DNA of 52,375 nt from Bacteroidota bacterium (GTDB taxonomy: Bacteria; Bacteroidota; Bacteroidia; Cytophagales; Cyclobacteriaceae). The position numbers were made by a program, and so were the translations under genes. Under the pieces are notes generated by a model that ran no database searches, was not told the DNA's origin, and worked only from the letters and a program-made list of their open reading frames with translations. The stretch is taken from assembly GCA_024280115.1 (NCBI GenBank), contig JAJRQT010000083.1, positions 1 to 52,375 of the forward strand. Reading direction: 5' to 3'. Position 1 is the first letter of the stretch; each line of letters begins with the position of its first letter. This document shows, in pieces, positions 8,832 through 18,201 of the stretch.

Positions 8832-10334
8832 TCATCCCTTTACATCCATAAAAGCTTGTGGTAAATAATCAATAATGTCACTTGCTGAAAGGCTTTCTTG
8901 GCCGATAAAACTGACTGCGATATCTGCAGCCAAACCGTGTAAATAAACACCTAATATTGAAGCTTCCTTCGGTGTGTAGTTTTGTCCGAGCAATGCAGTT
9001 ATTATTCCGGTCAATACATCACCGCTGCCACCGGTTGCCATGCCGGGGTTTCCGGTGGAATTGAAAAATACCTTTCCATCCGGGGTTGATATGGAAGTAT
9101 GAGCACCTTTCAGCACAATGAAAACTTTAAATTTTCTCGAAACGGCCACCTGCATTTCCAGCCTCTCGAAATCATCATTCCAAAATCCTACCATTCTTTT
9201 AAACTCCCCGGGGTGTGGTGTCAGGATGGAATTTTTTGGCAGCATTTTCATAAAGCTTTTTTCATCGGCAATGATATTGATAGCATCAGCGTCTATCACC
9301 AAAGGTTTCTTATAATTAGAGAGCAGCAAAGAAATCACTTCATAAGTGTCAATGTGTTTCCCAATGCCGGGGCCTATGCCAATTGCAGTGTATCCCGTGA
9401 GGTTGGGGATTGATGTTAAAAATTTTTTATTAAAATCGCAGGAGACCATCGCTTCAGGTACTGCAGTTTGCATTATTTGATAACCACTTGATGGGATATG
9501 TGTTGTTACCAATCCGGCTCCGGATTTGATGCACGCGCGCGTTCCTAATATGCATGCGCCCATTTTCCCGTAACTTCCGGCCATTATCAATATTCTGCCA
9601 AAATCTGTTTTATGGGCAAATTTCGATCGGAATTTAATCAGGCTTTTAGCCATCTGATGATCGATATACTCATAGCTGGATTCCTGCTCTGCAATAAAAT
9701 TTGCATCCAATCCAATATCAACAATTGACCAGCTTTTCACATACCTACTATTTTCAGGGAGCAAAAAGGCCAATTTAGGAAGTTGAAAAGACAGGACATG
9801 ATCAGCCTGAATAATTGGACTTTTTTTAGAATGTGAATCTATAAACAAGCCAGAAGGGATATCCACAGATATAATTGTGGCGCCGGTGTTATTAATATAA
9901 TTAATCGTTTTAGCATAAATCCCTCTTACTTCACGTGTTAACCCTGAACCGAATATTGCATCAATCACAATGTCATCTGGCCGGATATCAATATCCAGAT
10001 CTTTATTTTCCGCTATATTTTTTATATCCCACACCTCGGCGAGTTTGAGATAATTTATGGTAAAATCCTGTGTTTTTTTTGATGACCTTTTTACGGTTAT
10101 TGTGGTAACGATCCATTTCCTGTATGTCAATATCCGGCTAATGGCCATACCATCACCACCATTGTTTCCGGTGCCACAAAATATGAAGATTCTTTGTTTT
10201 CTTTCAAAATTGGCCTCAAACCATTGAACGAATGCCTTTGAAGCCCGCTCCATTAAGTCGATTGATTTAATCGGCTCATTTTTTATTGTAAATAGATCCG
10301 CCTTTTTTGTAAGATCTGAATTTAATATCTTCAT
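8832..10334 (-). CDS. nnr: Bifunctional NAD(P)H-hydrate epimerase / dehydratase
   Basis: 500 residues with two fused domains. Residues 1 to about 215 are the YjeF-N (NnrE) epimerase, with GTGNNGGDG at 54-62 and DAIFGSGL. Residues about 225-500 are the ribokinase-like NnrD ADP-dependent dehydratase, with ILTPHPGEFKRM and GNPGMATGGSGDVLTG near residue 435, which holds the catalytic Asp. Together the domains convert damaged R- and S-NAD(P)HX back to NAD(P)H. Length is standard for the fused form. It is transcribed toward rarA; the serpin genes lie upstream on the same strand across a 99-base gap, so an operon is unlikely but possible. Confidence 0.93.
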   Translation of the reverse strand: MKILNSDLTKKADLFTIKNEPIKSIDLMERASKAFVQWFEANFERKQRIFIFCGTGNNGGDGMAISRILTYRKWIVTTITVKRSSKKTQDFTINYLKLAEVWDIKNIAENKDLDIDIRPDDIVIDAIFGSGLTREVRGIYAKTINYINNTGATIISVDIPSGLFIDSHSKKSPIIQADHVLSFQLPKLAFLLPENSRYVKSWSIVDIGLDANFIAEQESSYEYIDHQMAKSLIKFRSKFAHKTDFGRILIMAGSYGKMGACILGTRACIKSGAGLVTTHIPSSGYQIMQTAVPEAMVSCDFNKKFLTSIPNLTGYTAIGIGPGIGKHIDTYEVISLLLSNYKKPLVIDADAINIIADEKSFMKMLPKNSILTPHPGEFKRMVGFWNDDFERLEMQVAVSRKFKVFIVLKGAHTSISTPDGKVFFNSTGNPGMATGGSGDVLTGIITALLGQNYTPKEASILGVYLHGLAADIAVSFIGQESLSASDIIDYLPQAFMDVKG

Positions 10335-10433
10335 TTTGATTGGTTTTTATAGCATACAAGTTAACAGCCAGCGAAGTTAGCAACAAAAATAATTTCAGAA
10401 ATTAGAAATTTTAGACTGATTTAAAAAAAATGA

Positions 10434-11672
10434 TCAGTTGAGAGGGTTGGTGAAATAACCGGCAAACAGAACAGTTTTTGTGAGTTTATCATTCACAAAA
10501 TAGAGGAAAGGTTTGTCAATGCTTATTCGCTTGAGGTTTGTGTCTGTAAAAGAAGAATCTATACCAGGTGTACTTTGAATTGTATTTAAATTGATTTTAG
10601 CTTTATGGTTGATCCTGGAAATTTGATGCGCTTTGTCAAAAAAGGCAGGAGATAAATCTGTCGTTGGCAAAAATATACTATTTAAACCAATTCCCTTTAA
10701 AACTGATTCCATGGAATTGTCAGAAGAAAAATTGATATCCGGTAAACTTACATTTGCTTTAAAACCAAATGCATTTTCATCCAGTGATTTTAATTCATTC
10801 AGTGAAAATGATTCAAGTAAGTCATCAATTTCAGAGGCATTTGCCGGTTGAATTATAGATAAGAAAAATTGGTCATTTTCAAATGGAATTTCAAGGAATG
10901 AATAGCTGTTACCTTCGTTAATTCTCACATTCATACCATCCCAGTTTATTGTATTAATGTCTGAAGACTTACCATTAAGATCGAAAAATGCACTTTTATT
11001 CATGAACAAATTATTGCTTTTATTCCAGGAGGTATTCAGACTGAATGCATTAATTATGAAAATGTCGGTATTGGATGGGGGAGTAATTTCTACCAATTTC
11101 TCGAATGCTCCATTGGTTTTTAGATTTCCCCATTTATTTATAAAATCGATTGATGTGGGTTTTTCAAAATTCAATTCACTTACTTCAGCGTCATAATAGG
11201 CCATGACTCTTGTTCGGAAATCTTCATTGATATTTATGTCATTTGAAAACCAAAGCGAGTTTGCATAGGATATATCCATATGTTTATCGGATACCTGAAG
11301 AAAACTTAACAATTCATTATATGATTTGTTGATTTCCTTTTCAACTAATGATTCCAATCCGGTGATATTCTGTATTTGAAACTTCTCCTCAGCGCCAACA
11401 CCGTTGTAAATCATTCCGAGTGCCATTCCAACACTTACCGGTGAGAAAAAGAAATTTTCTTCCTTATTTTGAAGGTATTCTGCTTTTAAAATATCGAGAG
11501 AAAGTGCATTGTTTGAATTGATGAGTTCGCGCTCCTGGGCGGAAAGCTTTCGAAGGACTTTGCTTTCATTTATTTCATTTAACTCTTTATCGCATCCTGA
11601 AATAAACACCAGAAGGCCCAAAAGGATTATTATATTGTTGAATGAAAAATGATGTTTAAAGTAAAATTTCAC
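10434..11672 (-). CDS. Serpin-family lipoprotein with a degenerate reactive-loop hinge
   Basis: 412 residues. A lipoprotein signal ends at LLVFISGC, so it is probably lipid-anchored in the outer membrane. The rest follows the serpin fold: NSNNALSLDILK near the start, NFFFSPVSVGMALGMIYNGV, INAFSLNTSWN, and the C-terminal RISIDKPFLYFVNDK then TKTVLFAGYFTNP. The reactive-centre hinge, which in inhibitory serpins is a Gly-Thr followed by small residues, reads INLNTIQSTPGIDSS here (about 360-374). That loses the run of alanines needed for loop insertion, so it is probably non-inhibitory. It lies 88 bases downstream of an inhibitory-type paralogue on the same strand. Confidence 0.87.
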   Translation of the reverse strand: MKFYFKHHFSFNNIIILLGLLVFISGCDKELNEINESKVLRKLSAQERELINSNNALSLDILKAEYLQNKEENFFFSPVSVGMALGMIYNGVGAEEKFQIQNITGLESLVEKEINKSYNELLSFLQVSDKHMDISYANSLWFSNDININEDFRTRVMAYYDAEVSELNFEKPTSIDFINKWGNLKTNGAFEKLVEITPPSNTDIFIINAFSLNTSWNKSNNLFMNKSAFFDLNGKSSDINTINWDGMNVRINEGNSYSFLEIPFENDQFFLSIIQPANASEIDDLLESFSLNELKSLDENAFGFKANVSLPDINFSSDNSMESVLKGIGLNSIFLPTTDLSPAFFDKAHQISRINHKAKINLNTIQSTPGIDSSFTDTNLKRISIDKPFLYFVNDKLTKTVLFAGYFTNPLN

Positions 11673-11760
11673 GTACTCAGTTAAAATTTGTATTCATTAG
11701 TTTAAATAATTAGACAAATTAGTTAAGATTTTGTTTAAAAACAATTTTATATTTTTCAAA

Positions 11761-13008
11761 TCATTTTGTCGGATCCAGTAATTTACCCGAGAAAAGGATG
11801 GTTTTTGAGTGTTTTTCCCTGATAAAAAATGCAAAAGGCTTGTTAATATTTAAGACAGATGGCTTGGCATTGGGATCAAAAGATGTCTCCCTAATTTCAA
11901 CAATTGTTGCTGCCGCAGCCTCTGTTCCCTCTTCATCAACTTCTAAAAATGATTTATGCAATACACGGCTGATGTAAAGGTCAAGATCCTCTGTAAAAAG
12001 ATCTGAAAAATCAGCCCCACCACCAAAACTCTGCTCCATGCCCATTGCGGCAAGAATATCGTTTAAGGTGATTTTATATTCGATTTTAAATTTTGGTAAA
12101 TAAACTTTAAAAGTCGATGTATCAGCATCCTCTATAAAAGTATTGAATTGATTGATGTCTAAATTGGCTATGGTTTCATCCAATTTATTTGGATCTTCGG
12201 GCAAAATAATTGAAAATACAAATTGACCATTCCCGTATGGCAATTCGATAAATTGGAGATCCTTATTAGAAAAAAAATTAGCCTTTACGCCATCACTGAA
12301 CATCATATCAGATTTAACCTTTGACCCATTGTTGAGGAAAAAATCCATCTTATCGGTTTTACTTTTGTCAAACTGGTATTGCCAGGTTGCCTTCAGGTAA
12401 ATCGCATTGATCAGGTACATCACAACATTCGAAGGAATCTGATCGATCATATCTTTTATTTTTCCGTTGGTTTTATCCTCTATCCATCCGTTAATAATAT
12501 CTTTTGTCGCCGGATCACTAAAATCTGTAGCTTTTACTTCTGCATCGTAATAATCGAGTAAGATTTTTCTGAATGCTTCTTCAATGTGATATTCTTGTTT
12601 ATACCAATTGGAGTTAGCGATATTCATAGTCACTTTTGGGTCGAGTTGTGTTATAAATTCAACAAGGCTTTTGTAAGCTTCATTAATTTCCTGATCGTTG
12701 ATGTCCTCTTGATGAAGTGTCTTTTTTATACCGTTTTTGGTTTCCCCAACAGCGCCATTTGCAGTCATCGACAATGCAGTACTTATACTCAATGGTGAAA
12801 TAAATAGGTTTTTATCCGGTACATTTGTATTGATTCTAGAGAAAATATCAAAGGCAAAGTCATTGGAGGATTCAATGATTATTTCTTCTCCAGAGGTAAT
12901 AGATCGCAGCTCAGGAGGCAAATCGCAACCGCAGTCAACGTCTTCTCCGCAAGAAAAAAATGTAAATATTGAAACAACGACTATTAAAGATTTAATATAA
13001 GTTTTCAT
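11761..13008 (-). CDS. Serpin lipoprotein, inhibitory type
   Basis: 415 residues. A lipoprotein signal ends at FTFFSC, and a Cys/Asp-rich mature N-terminus (GEDVDCGCDLPPEL) follows. Serpin landmarks are NLFISPLSISTALSMTANGA, LINAIYLKATW, VLHKSFLEVDEEGTEAAAAT and INKPFAFFIREKHSKTIL. The hinge EGTEAAAAT at 360-368 matches inhibitory serpins. By family register the scissile bond lies near RETSF (about 373-377), so the target protease cannot be read with confidence. The protein would inhibit extracellular or periplasmic proteases by suicide trapping. It is probably the upstream gene of a tandem pair made by duplication; the downstream copy has a changed hinge. Confidence 0.93.
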   Translation of the reverse strand: MKTYIKSLIVVVSIFTFFSCGEDVDCGCDLPPELRSITSGEEIIIESSNDFAFDIFSRINTNVPDKNLFISPLSISTALSMTANGAVGETKNGIKKTLHQEDINDQEINEAYKSLVEFITQLDPKVTMNIANSNWYKQEYHIEEAFRKILLDYYDAEVKATDFSDPATKDIINGWIEDKTNGKIKDMIDQIPSNVVMYLINAIYLKATWQYQFDKSKTDKMDFFLNNGSKVKSDMMFSDGVKANFFSNKDLQFIELPYGNGQFVFSIILPEDPNKLDETIANLDINQFNTFIEDADTSTFKVYLPKFKIEYKITLNDILAAMGMEQSFGGGADFSDLFTEDLDLYISRVLHKSFLEVDEEGTEAAAATIVEIRETSFDPNAKPSVLNINKPFAFFIREKHSKTILFSGKLLDPTK

Positions 13009-13124
13009 TCGAATAAATTTGATCGGTTCTTTATAATGTTATTCTTTTGTCCAATTGGACACGATCATTTTAAAAAACGTTGGAAAACCCCAGATCTGTT
13101 AATATTTTTCATTAAAATTATTAC

Positions 13125-13871
13125 ATGAGGATTATCAGAAGAATATATTCAACATACAGCCTTTCTCTATTTGCGCTGATTTACCTCTTTATGCTGCCTG
13201 TATTCGCAATATTGATTAATACCAATAAACGCCATCCTTTGGTATTTACACTGCATCGTATATGGGCGATCCTGTTTTATGGGTTTTCTTTTATTCCTAT
13301 AAAGCGTGTTTATTCAAGCAAAGTTGATTTTAAAAAGCAGTATATATATTGTTCAAATCACTTTTCTTACCTTGATATACCGGCATTTGGGATAAATAAG
13401 GTTAGGCCGGTTTTTGTTGGGAAAAGTTCCCTGGGTAAAATACCATTATTTGGATATATGTACCGTAATATCCACATTACGCTTGACAAGAATAATTTGA
13501 AAAGTAAATATAATGCCTTTGAAAAATGTGCAGATGAATTGGATGCTGGCCATAATCTTGTAATTTTTCCGGAAGGTGGAATTAATAGCAGACGCCCGCC
13601 AGAGATGGCACGGTTTAAAGACGGGGCATTCAGGTTGGCCATCGAAAAACAAATTCCGATAGTACCTGTAACTATTCCTTATAATTGGATAATATCGCCG
13701 GATGATGGTAAATTTCTTTTGAACAGACATGAAAATATGATTATTTTCCATGATCCTATCAGCGCGAAAGGAATGACGATGGATGATGTTGGGGAATTGA
13801 AATCCAGAGTTTTTAAAGTAATCGACCAGGAATTGAAAATAAGGAACGGGAAAGTTAATCCGGGCAGTTGA
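13125..13871 (+). CDS. 1-acyl-sn-glycerol-3-phosphate acyltransferase family (PlsC-like)
   Basis: 248 residues. Two hydrophobic segments near the N-terminus (about 12-32 and 45-58) anchor it to the inner membrane. Acyltransferase motif I is NHFSYLD with H79 and D84 (HX4D), motif III is FPEGG at 148-152, and motif IV is IPIVPVTIP. These place it in the PlsC/lysophospholipid acyltransferase family, which adds a fatty acyl chain to a lysophospholipid or related acceptor. The exact acceptor is not readable. It is divergent from the serpin pair and followed after 111 bases by the large membrane/TPR gene. Confidence 0.88.
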   Translation: MRIIRRIYSTYSLSLFALIYLFMLPVFAILINTNKRHPLVFTLHRIWAILFYGFSFIPIKRVYSSKVDFKKQYIYCSNHFSYLDIPAFGINKVRPVFVGKSSLGKIPLFGYMYRNIHITLDKNNLKSKYNAFEKCADELDAGHNLVIFPEGGINSRRPPEMARFKDGAFRLAIEKQIPIVPVTIPYNWIISPDDGKFLLNRHENMIIFHDPISAKGMTMDDVGELKSRVFKVIDQELKIRNGKVNPGS

Positions 13872-13982
13872 GTTTTGATCCGGATTATATTGCAATATTT
13901 GATGCGTGGGCATTATAGAGGATGACAAAAATACCTCTTTCAAACTTTGATCAGAGAAATATTTAAGAATCACAGAGGCTAA

Positions 13983-16900
13983 ATGAAACCAGACTTTTTT
14001 TGGAACACCTGGAAGAATCCAGCAAAATCTCTTTACCGGGTGCTGCTTTTAATTTTTATCATATCCATAGTGATTTATGTGTTCACTTATTTTATGGGCA
14101 GCTCGTTCATCATCAACTGGGAGATTGAGACATACATAGAGCCGGTAAAAACATTGTTCGATTCGTACTGGCTGGGGATATTTGAATTTCCCCTAAATAT
14201 CGATAATTATGTGATATCGCAAGGATTTATTGCCTCGGATCTGCAAGTGAACGAATGGCCGGCTTACCTGTTGTTCATCTGGCTTGGGGTGTTTATAAGT
14301 ATAATCCTAACCCTTATTTCCGATTTGGGTAGATTTTGGTTTGTGGCTTCTATAGTGATTTTATCATTGCTATTTGTCGGTTTAAAACTCGAATTCCTCC
14401 TCCTTTTTGATTCCTATGAAAAGATCGGATTGATCATCGCCTTTGTTTTATACTTTCCTTTACTTTACTATTTCCATTTTTTAAAGCCGGAAATTGGACT
14501 TTTTACCAGGCTGATGACCCATTTGGTAGCCACGGCTATTTTTGGCGGAATCATTTACAAATTTAGCTATGTCAGCTATCCATTTTTGCACCTGGCGAAT
14601 TATGGAATTTATGTGCCGCTGATTCTGACCATACTTTTCACATTCATGGTTGGTCATGAAATTATCAGTGGTCTTTTAAGAATTATAACTTCTGGAGCCC
14701 TGGCTGGTGAAAAAAATGGTTTGATTCATTTTTTAGTCATTGGCATCGTTTTCCTATTAAATGTTTCTTTGGTCTTATTGAAAAACAATAACATCATCGA
14801 ATTTGACATTTACCTCATTGGCGCTTTCTGGTTATTGACGCTGGCATCTATATTTGGTATTTGGGGTTATCGTGAGAAGGAAGTCACCTACATTGGGATG
14901 TTCTCCTTTAAACCGATTGGTGGAATTCTATTTATATGCCTGGCTATTACTGCCCATCTCACGATATCCTACTTTTTCATAACGGGAAATGATTCATTTA
15001 TTGAAGCAGTAGAAGATGTAATTATCTACAGCCAATTGGGTTATAGCGCTATGTTTATGATCTATGTTATTGCCAATTTTTTTGACATGTTAAGGCAAAA
15101 TGCCAATGTGGGCAAAGTGCTCTATAAACCGAGGCGAATGCCTTATTTTATTTCGAGATTTGCAGGTGTCATTGTGATAATGGCATTATTTTTCAGATTC
15201 AATATGACCTCATATTACCAGTCTGTTTCTGGTTTTTATTCAGGGATTGGAGATTTATATTTAAAAGCTGAAGACCACTTGTCAGCTGCAGAGTATTATA
15301 AATTGTCCAATATATTTTCAGGAACCAGTCATCGCGCCAATTATGCAATGGCAACATTGGAAAAAAGAAATGGAAACTCTAACCTGGAACTCGATTATCT
15401 AAAGCAGGCAATTGGTAAAAATCCGACAGAATTCGCATATGCAAATCTCGCTTCAAAATATCTGGAAGCAAATAGTTATTTTCAAGCCATATTCACACTT
15501 CAGGATGGTTTAGAAATATTTCCTGATAACGGAAATCTTATGAATAATCTTGGACTGGCCTACATGAAGGTTGAAAATGTTGATTCCGCTTTTTACTATC
15601 TCGAAAGATCAATTTATAATCGCAGCTCAGAAAATGAAGCGGCAGCTAATATTTATGCATTACTTAGATTAAAGGAATTATCTATTAAACCCGACACGCT
15701 GGAGCATTTATTGAAAGATTCAAAATATTTGGCAGCAACAAACAATTTGGTTGTATTGGCAAATGAACTTAATAAAATCGCAGGAGATCATGCGGAAATT
15801 CATTTTGGTAATCCTGAAGAGGAAGAAATTGATCAACTTGTTTACAATTACAATAAGTCATTAAATAATCCGTCTTTGGTTGATACTTCATATTTGAAAC
15901 AGATGAAGGTTTTTTACGATTCAAGCCGTACATCCTGGTTTCAGGATAATATCAAACTGGCAAATGCGCTTGCTTTATACAAACGGGGAGCAGTTTCACA
16001 ATCATTTCAAATCCTGAACCTTCTAGCAATTCAAAATCCTGAGAAAGAGTATTATAACATACTGGGCAAGTTATCACTTTCATTAAATGCCAATGGTCTG
16101 GCAGTAGATTATTTTAAAAATGCAATACAAAATGGACGATTGGAGATTGCGCCTGAATTGGCCTTTGCTTATATGGAATTTGGCGCCCTCGATAAGGCTG
16201 CATTTATCTGGAAGCAAGTTCAACAAAGTGGAGATACATCCAATATTGAATTAGCAGAAAAGATGCTTTATGTCTTAGGAATTAAAAATCTTCAGGATAT
16301 TATTTACAAAGATTCGGAACGTAAATTTTCATTTCTAAAATATAGATACAAAGAATTTGATCTAGATAAGCTGGATGGATTGGCATTTAGCTTTGACAGT
16401 GAAGACCTTCAGGCTCTTGGCATAATTCAGATAATAAATGCTTATTTAGAACTGAATCAGAACCAAAAGGCATTTTCATTGTTACAAAAAATTGGGACAC
16501 TAAATATAAGTGAGGATCATGTGCTGAAAGAAATCAACCTCACTCAATGCAGATATGCCTATCATGCAAATGATGAAGAATTCATGCAAAGATTATATTT
16601 GAATCTGAAAAGCGAAGACCGGGAAGTCAATGGTTATATCCAATTATTTCGTATGCTTGATAATTCAAAAACCAAAGGTGGGAATTATGTAAAAGTGGAA
16701 TTTGAAAATTTGGGTCTTAGAAATCCATTTTTTGAACCGGGGGTCCTGGAATCTGTACAATTCTTTAACCAAAAAATGAATGAACCTGACAAGGCATATA
16801 ATATACTTTTAAATGCGGTTAACCTCAATCCGTTTTCAGTTGAACTCAATAAGGCTTATGTGCTGCAATGCCTTACGGTAGGCCTGAAAAGTTATGCGAT

Positions 16901-17012
16901 TGATACAAAGGAGGAATTGAAAACTATGATGCCTTCGGTAATGTTTGAGACATTTGAAGCTGAATTTAGAAATAAAATGGCTGAATTGGACACAAAAAAC
17001 GCAACTTGGTAG
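13983..17012 (+). CDS. Large polytopic membrane protein with a C-terminal TPR half, unknown function
   Basis: 1009 residues. The first 410 or so contain about 11-12 hydrophobic helices (for example LLIFIISIVIYVFTYFMG, FWFVASIVILSLLFVGLKL and IHFLVIGIVFLLNVSLVLL). From about residue 415, just after the last helix RFAGVIVIMALFFRF, the protein becomes soluble and helical. Degenerate tetratricopeptide units follow, including HLSAAEYYKLSNIF and NLGLAYMKVENVDSAFYYLE. The layout recalls polytopic proteins that expose a TPR domain for partner binding, but I see no glycosyltransferase or transporter active-site motif. It appears monocistronic and ends before a MITE-like element. Confidence 0.75.
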   Translation: MKPDFFWNTWKNPAKSLYRVLLLIFIISIVIYVFTYFMGSSFIINWEIETYIEPVKTLFDSYWLGIFEFPLNIDNYVISQGFIASDLQVNEWPAYLLFIWLGVFISIILTLISDLGRFWFVASIVILSLLFVGLKLEFLLLFDSYEKIGLIIAFVLYFPLLYYFHFLKPEIGLFTRLMTHLVATAIFGGIIYKFSYVSYPFLHLANYGIYVPLILTILFTFMVGHEIISGLLRIITSGALAGEKNGLIHFLVIGIVFLLNVSLVLLKNNNIIEFDIYLIGAFWLLTLASIFGIWGYREKEVTYIGMFSFKPIGGILFICLAITAHLTISYFFITGNDSFIEAVEDVIIYSQLGYSAMFMIYVIANFFDMLRQNANVGKVLYKPRRMPYFISRFAGVIVIMALFFRFNMTSYYQSVSGFYSGIGDLYLKAEDHLSAAEYYKLSNIFSGTSHRANYAMATLEKRNGNSNLELDYLKQAIGKNPTEFAYANLASKYLEANSYFQAIFTLQDGLEIFPDNGNLMNNLGLAYMKVENVDSAFYYLERSIYNRSSENEAAANIYALLRLKELSIKPDTLEHLLKDSKYLAATNNLVVLANELNKIAGDHAEIHFGNPEEEEIDQLVYNYNKSLNNPSLVDTSYLKQMKVFYDSSRTSWFQDNIKLANALALYKRGAVSQSFQILNLLAIQNPEKEYYNILGKLSLSLNANGLAVDYFKNAIQNGRLEIAPELAFAYMEFGALDKAAFIWKQVQQSGDTSNIELAEKMLYVLGIKNLQDIIYKDSERKFSFLKYRYKEFDLDKLDGLAFSFDSEDLQALGIIQIINAYLELNQNQKAFSLLQKIGTLNISEDHVLKEINLTQCRYAYHANDEEFMQRLYLNLKSEDREVNGYIQLFRMLDNSKTKGGNYVKVEFENLGLRNPFFEPGVLESVQFFNQKMNEPDKAYNILLNAVNLNPFSVELNKAYVLQCLTVGLKSYAIDTKEELKTMMPSVMFETFEAEFRNKMAELDTKNATW

Positions 17013-17033
17013 TTCAATTTATAGGTTATAATG

Positions 17034-17122
17034 CAATGTCGTTTAGTTACGCACCTATTATCCCTCTCTGGAGAGGGTGAAGGGAGAGGTTAACCAACAA
17101 TTCCCTTAACTAAACGACATTG
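17034..17122. mobile_element. MITE-like palindromic element, copy 1, with a 10-bp target duplication
   Basis: The 89-bp element has perfect 16-bp terminal inverted repeats: CAATGTCGTTTAGTTA on the left and TAACTAAACGACATTG on the right. It is flanked by identical 10-bp direct repeats GGTTATAATG at 17024-17033 and 17123-17132, as expected of a target-site duplication. Inside is a CCCTCTC/GAGAGGG hairpin (17062-17077). It has no coding capacity. A second, diverged copy lies at 48400-48508. Confidence 0.8.
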
Positions 17123-17132
17123 GGTTATAATG

Positions 17133-17268
17133 TGAAATTAAATATGGAATGGTAAATTGCGTAATTAATAGAATTATTAAATGATTAATATGCATTCTTT
17201 CGGCGAATGGTTAGCAAAGCATCATCTTTAATTATATCAATAATAGATATCTCAATTATCATAAAAGA
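17133..17268. other. AT-rich spacer upstream of the lipoprotein gene
   Basis: No gene or clear promoter box is seen. Confidence 0.4.
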
Positions 17269-18021
17269 ATGAATCAAATGTTCAGAAAATATTTTTATTT
17301 GCTACTGTTGTTCACTTTATTTTATGCTTGTTCTACTCATGTTGAAGACGCCCAGGGTATCGTGCAAAAATCTATTCTTGCCCATGGTGGTGATTTATAT
17401 GAGAAAAGTAAAATAGAATTTGATTTCAGAGGGAGGCATTATGTAGCACAGCGAGAAAACGGTGCATATGAATATCAAAGGATATTTGACGATTCGTTAG
17501 GTGTGTATCACGATATACTGACAAATAACGGATTTAAACGCTTACTCAACAATGAGGAAGTAAATTTGACAGAAAAGTGGAAAGGAAGATATTCCAACTC
17601 GGTAAATTCAGTGGTGTATTTCGCGCTTCTTCCATTTGGCTTGAATGATGAAGCTGTAAACAAAAAACTGCTCGGTGAAGAAGATATAAAAGGGAAAGCA
17701 TATTATAAAATCGAAGTTACATTTAACCAGGAAGGCGGGGGTGAAGATTTCGATGATGTTTTCGTGTATTGGATCAACAAAGACAATTACCGCATGGATT
17801 ATTTCGGATATTACTATCATACAGATGGCGGAGGGATTCGATTCCGGGAAGGCGTAAATGTAAGAGAGAAAGGAGGAATTGTCTTTTCTGATTACATCAA
17901 TTATAAAGGTCCTGCCGGATATAAAGATGTTGCTGGCCTGGCTGAATTATTCAAAAATAACAAGTTAGAAAAGCTGTCCGAGATCAGGTTGGAGAATTTG
18001 GAGGTGAAAAGCTTGAATTAA
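17269..18021 (+). CDS. Lipoprotein resembling the DUF6503 family
   Basis: 250 residues. A type II signal ends at LFTLFYAC, so the protein is probably lipid-anchored. The mature start (AQGIVQKSILAHGGDLYEKS followed by IEFDFRGRHY) and a C-terminal beta-rich region (YWINKDNYRMDYFGYYYHT) resemble Bacteroidota DUF6503 lipoproteins as I recall them. It is possibly a LolA/LppX-like half-barrel that binds a lipid or hydrophobic ligand; that role is inference. An alternative start at ATG 17278 would shorten the signal by three residues. It is followed by a 180-base gap and a TonB-dependent receptor on the same strand. Confidence 0.7.
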   Translation: MNQMFRKYFYLLLLFTLFYACSTHVEDAQGIVQKSILAHGGDLYEKSKIEFDFRGRHYVAQRENGAYEYQRIFDDSLGVYHDILTNNGFKRLLNNEEVNLTEKWKGRYSNSVNSVVYFALLPFGLNDEAVNKKLLGEEDIKGKAYYKIEVTFNQEGGGEDFDDVFVYWINKDNYRMDYFGYYYHTDGGGIRFREGVNVREKGGIVFSDYINYKGPAGYKDVAGLAELFKNNKLEKLSEIRLENLEVKSLN

Positions 18022-18159
18022 CTTAGGCGAAAGTCCGAAGTGTCTCTAGGCAACTTCTGAATTCAATATTTGGACTGTTTCGCATTTTTCACATATTTGC
18101 CGTTGAAAAATAATTATATCCGAAAAAAAAAATATTAATCCTTCTTACAAAGATCATCG

Positions 18160-18167
18160 TACATTTG
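18160..18167 (+). promoter_or_regulatory. Candidate -7 box of the TonB receptor operon
   Basis: TACATTTG matches TAnnTTTG and lies 34 bases before the receptor start codon. No clear -33 element is seen. Confidence 0.35.
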
Positions 18168-18201
18168 AGAAAGTAATATTACCAAACGGCCGGATCATTC
18201 C

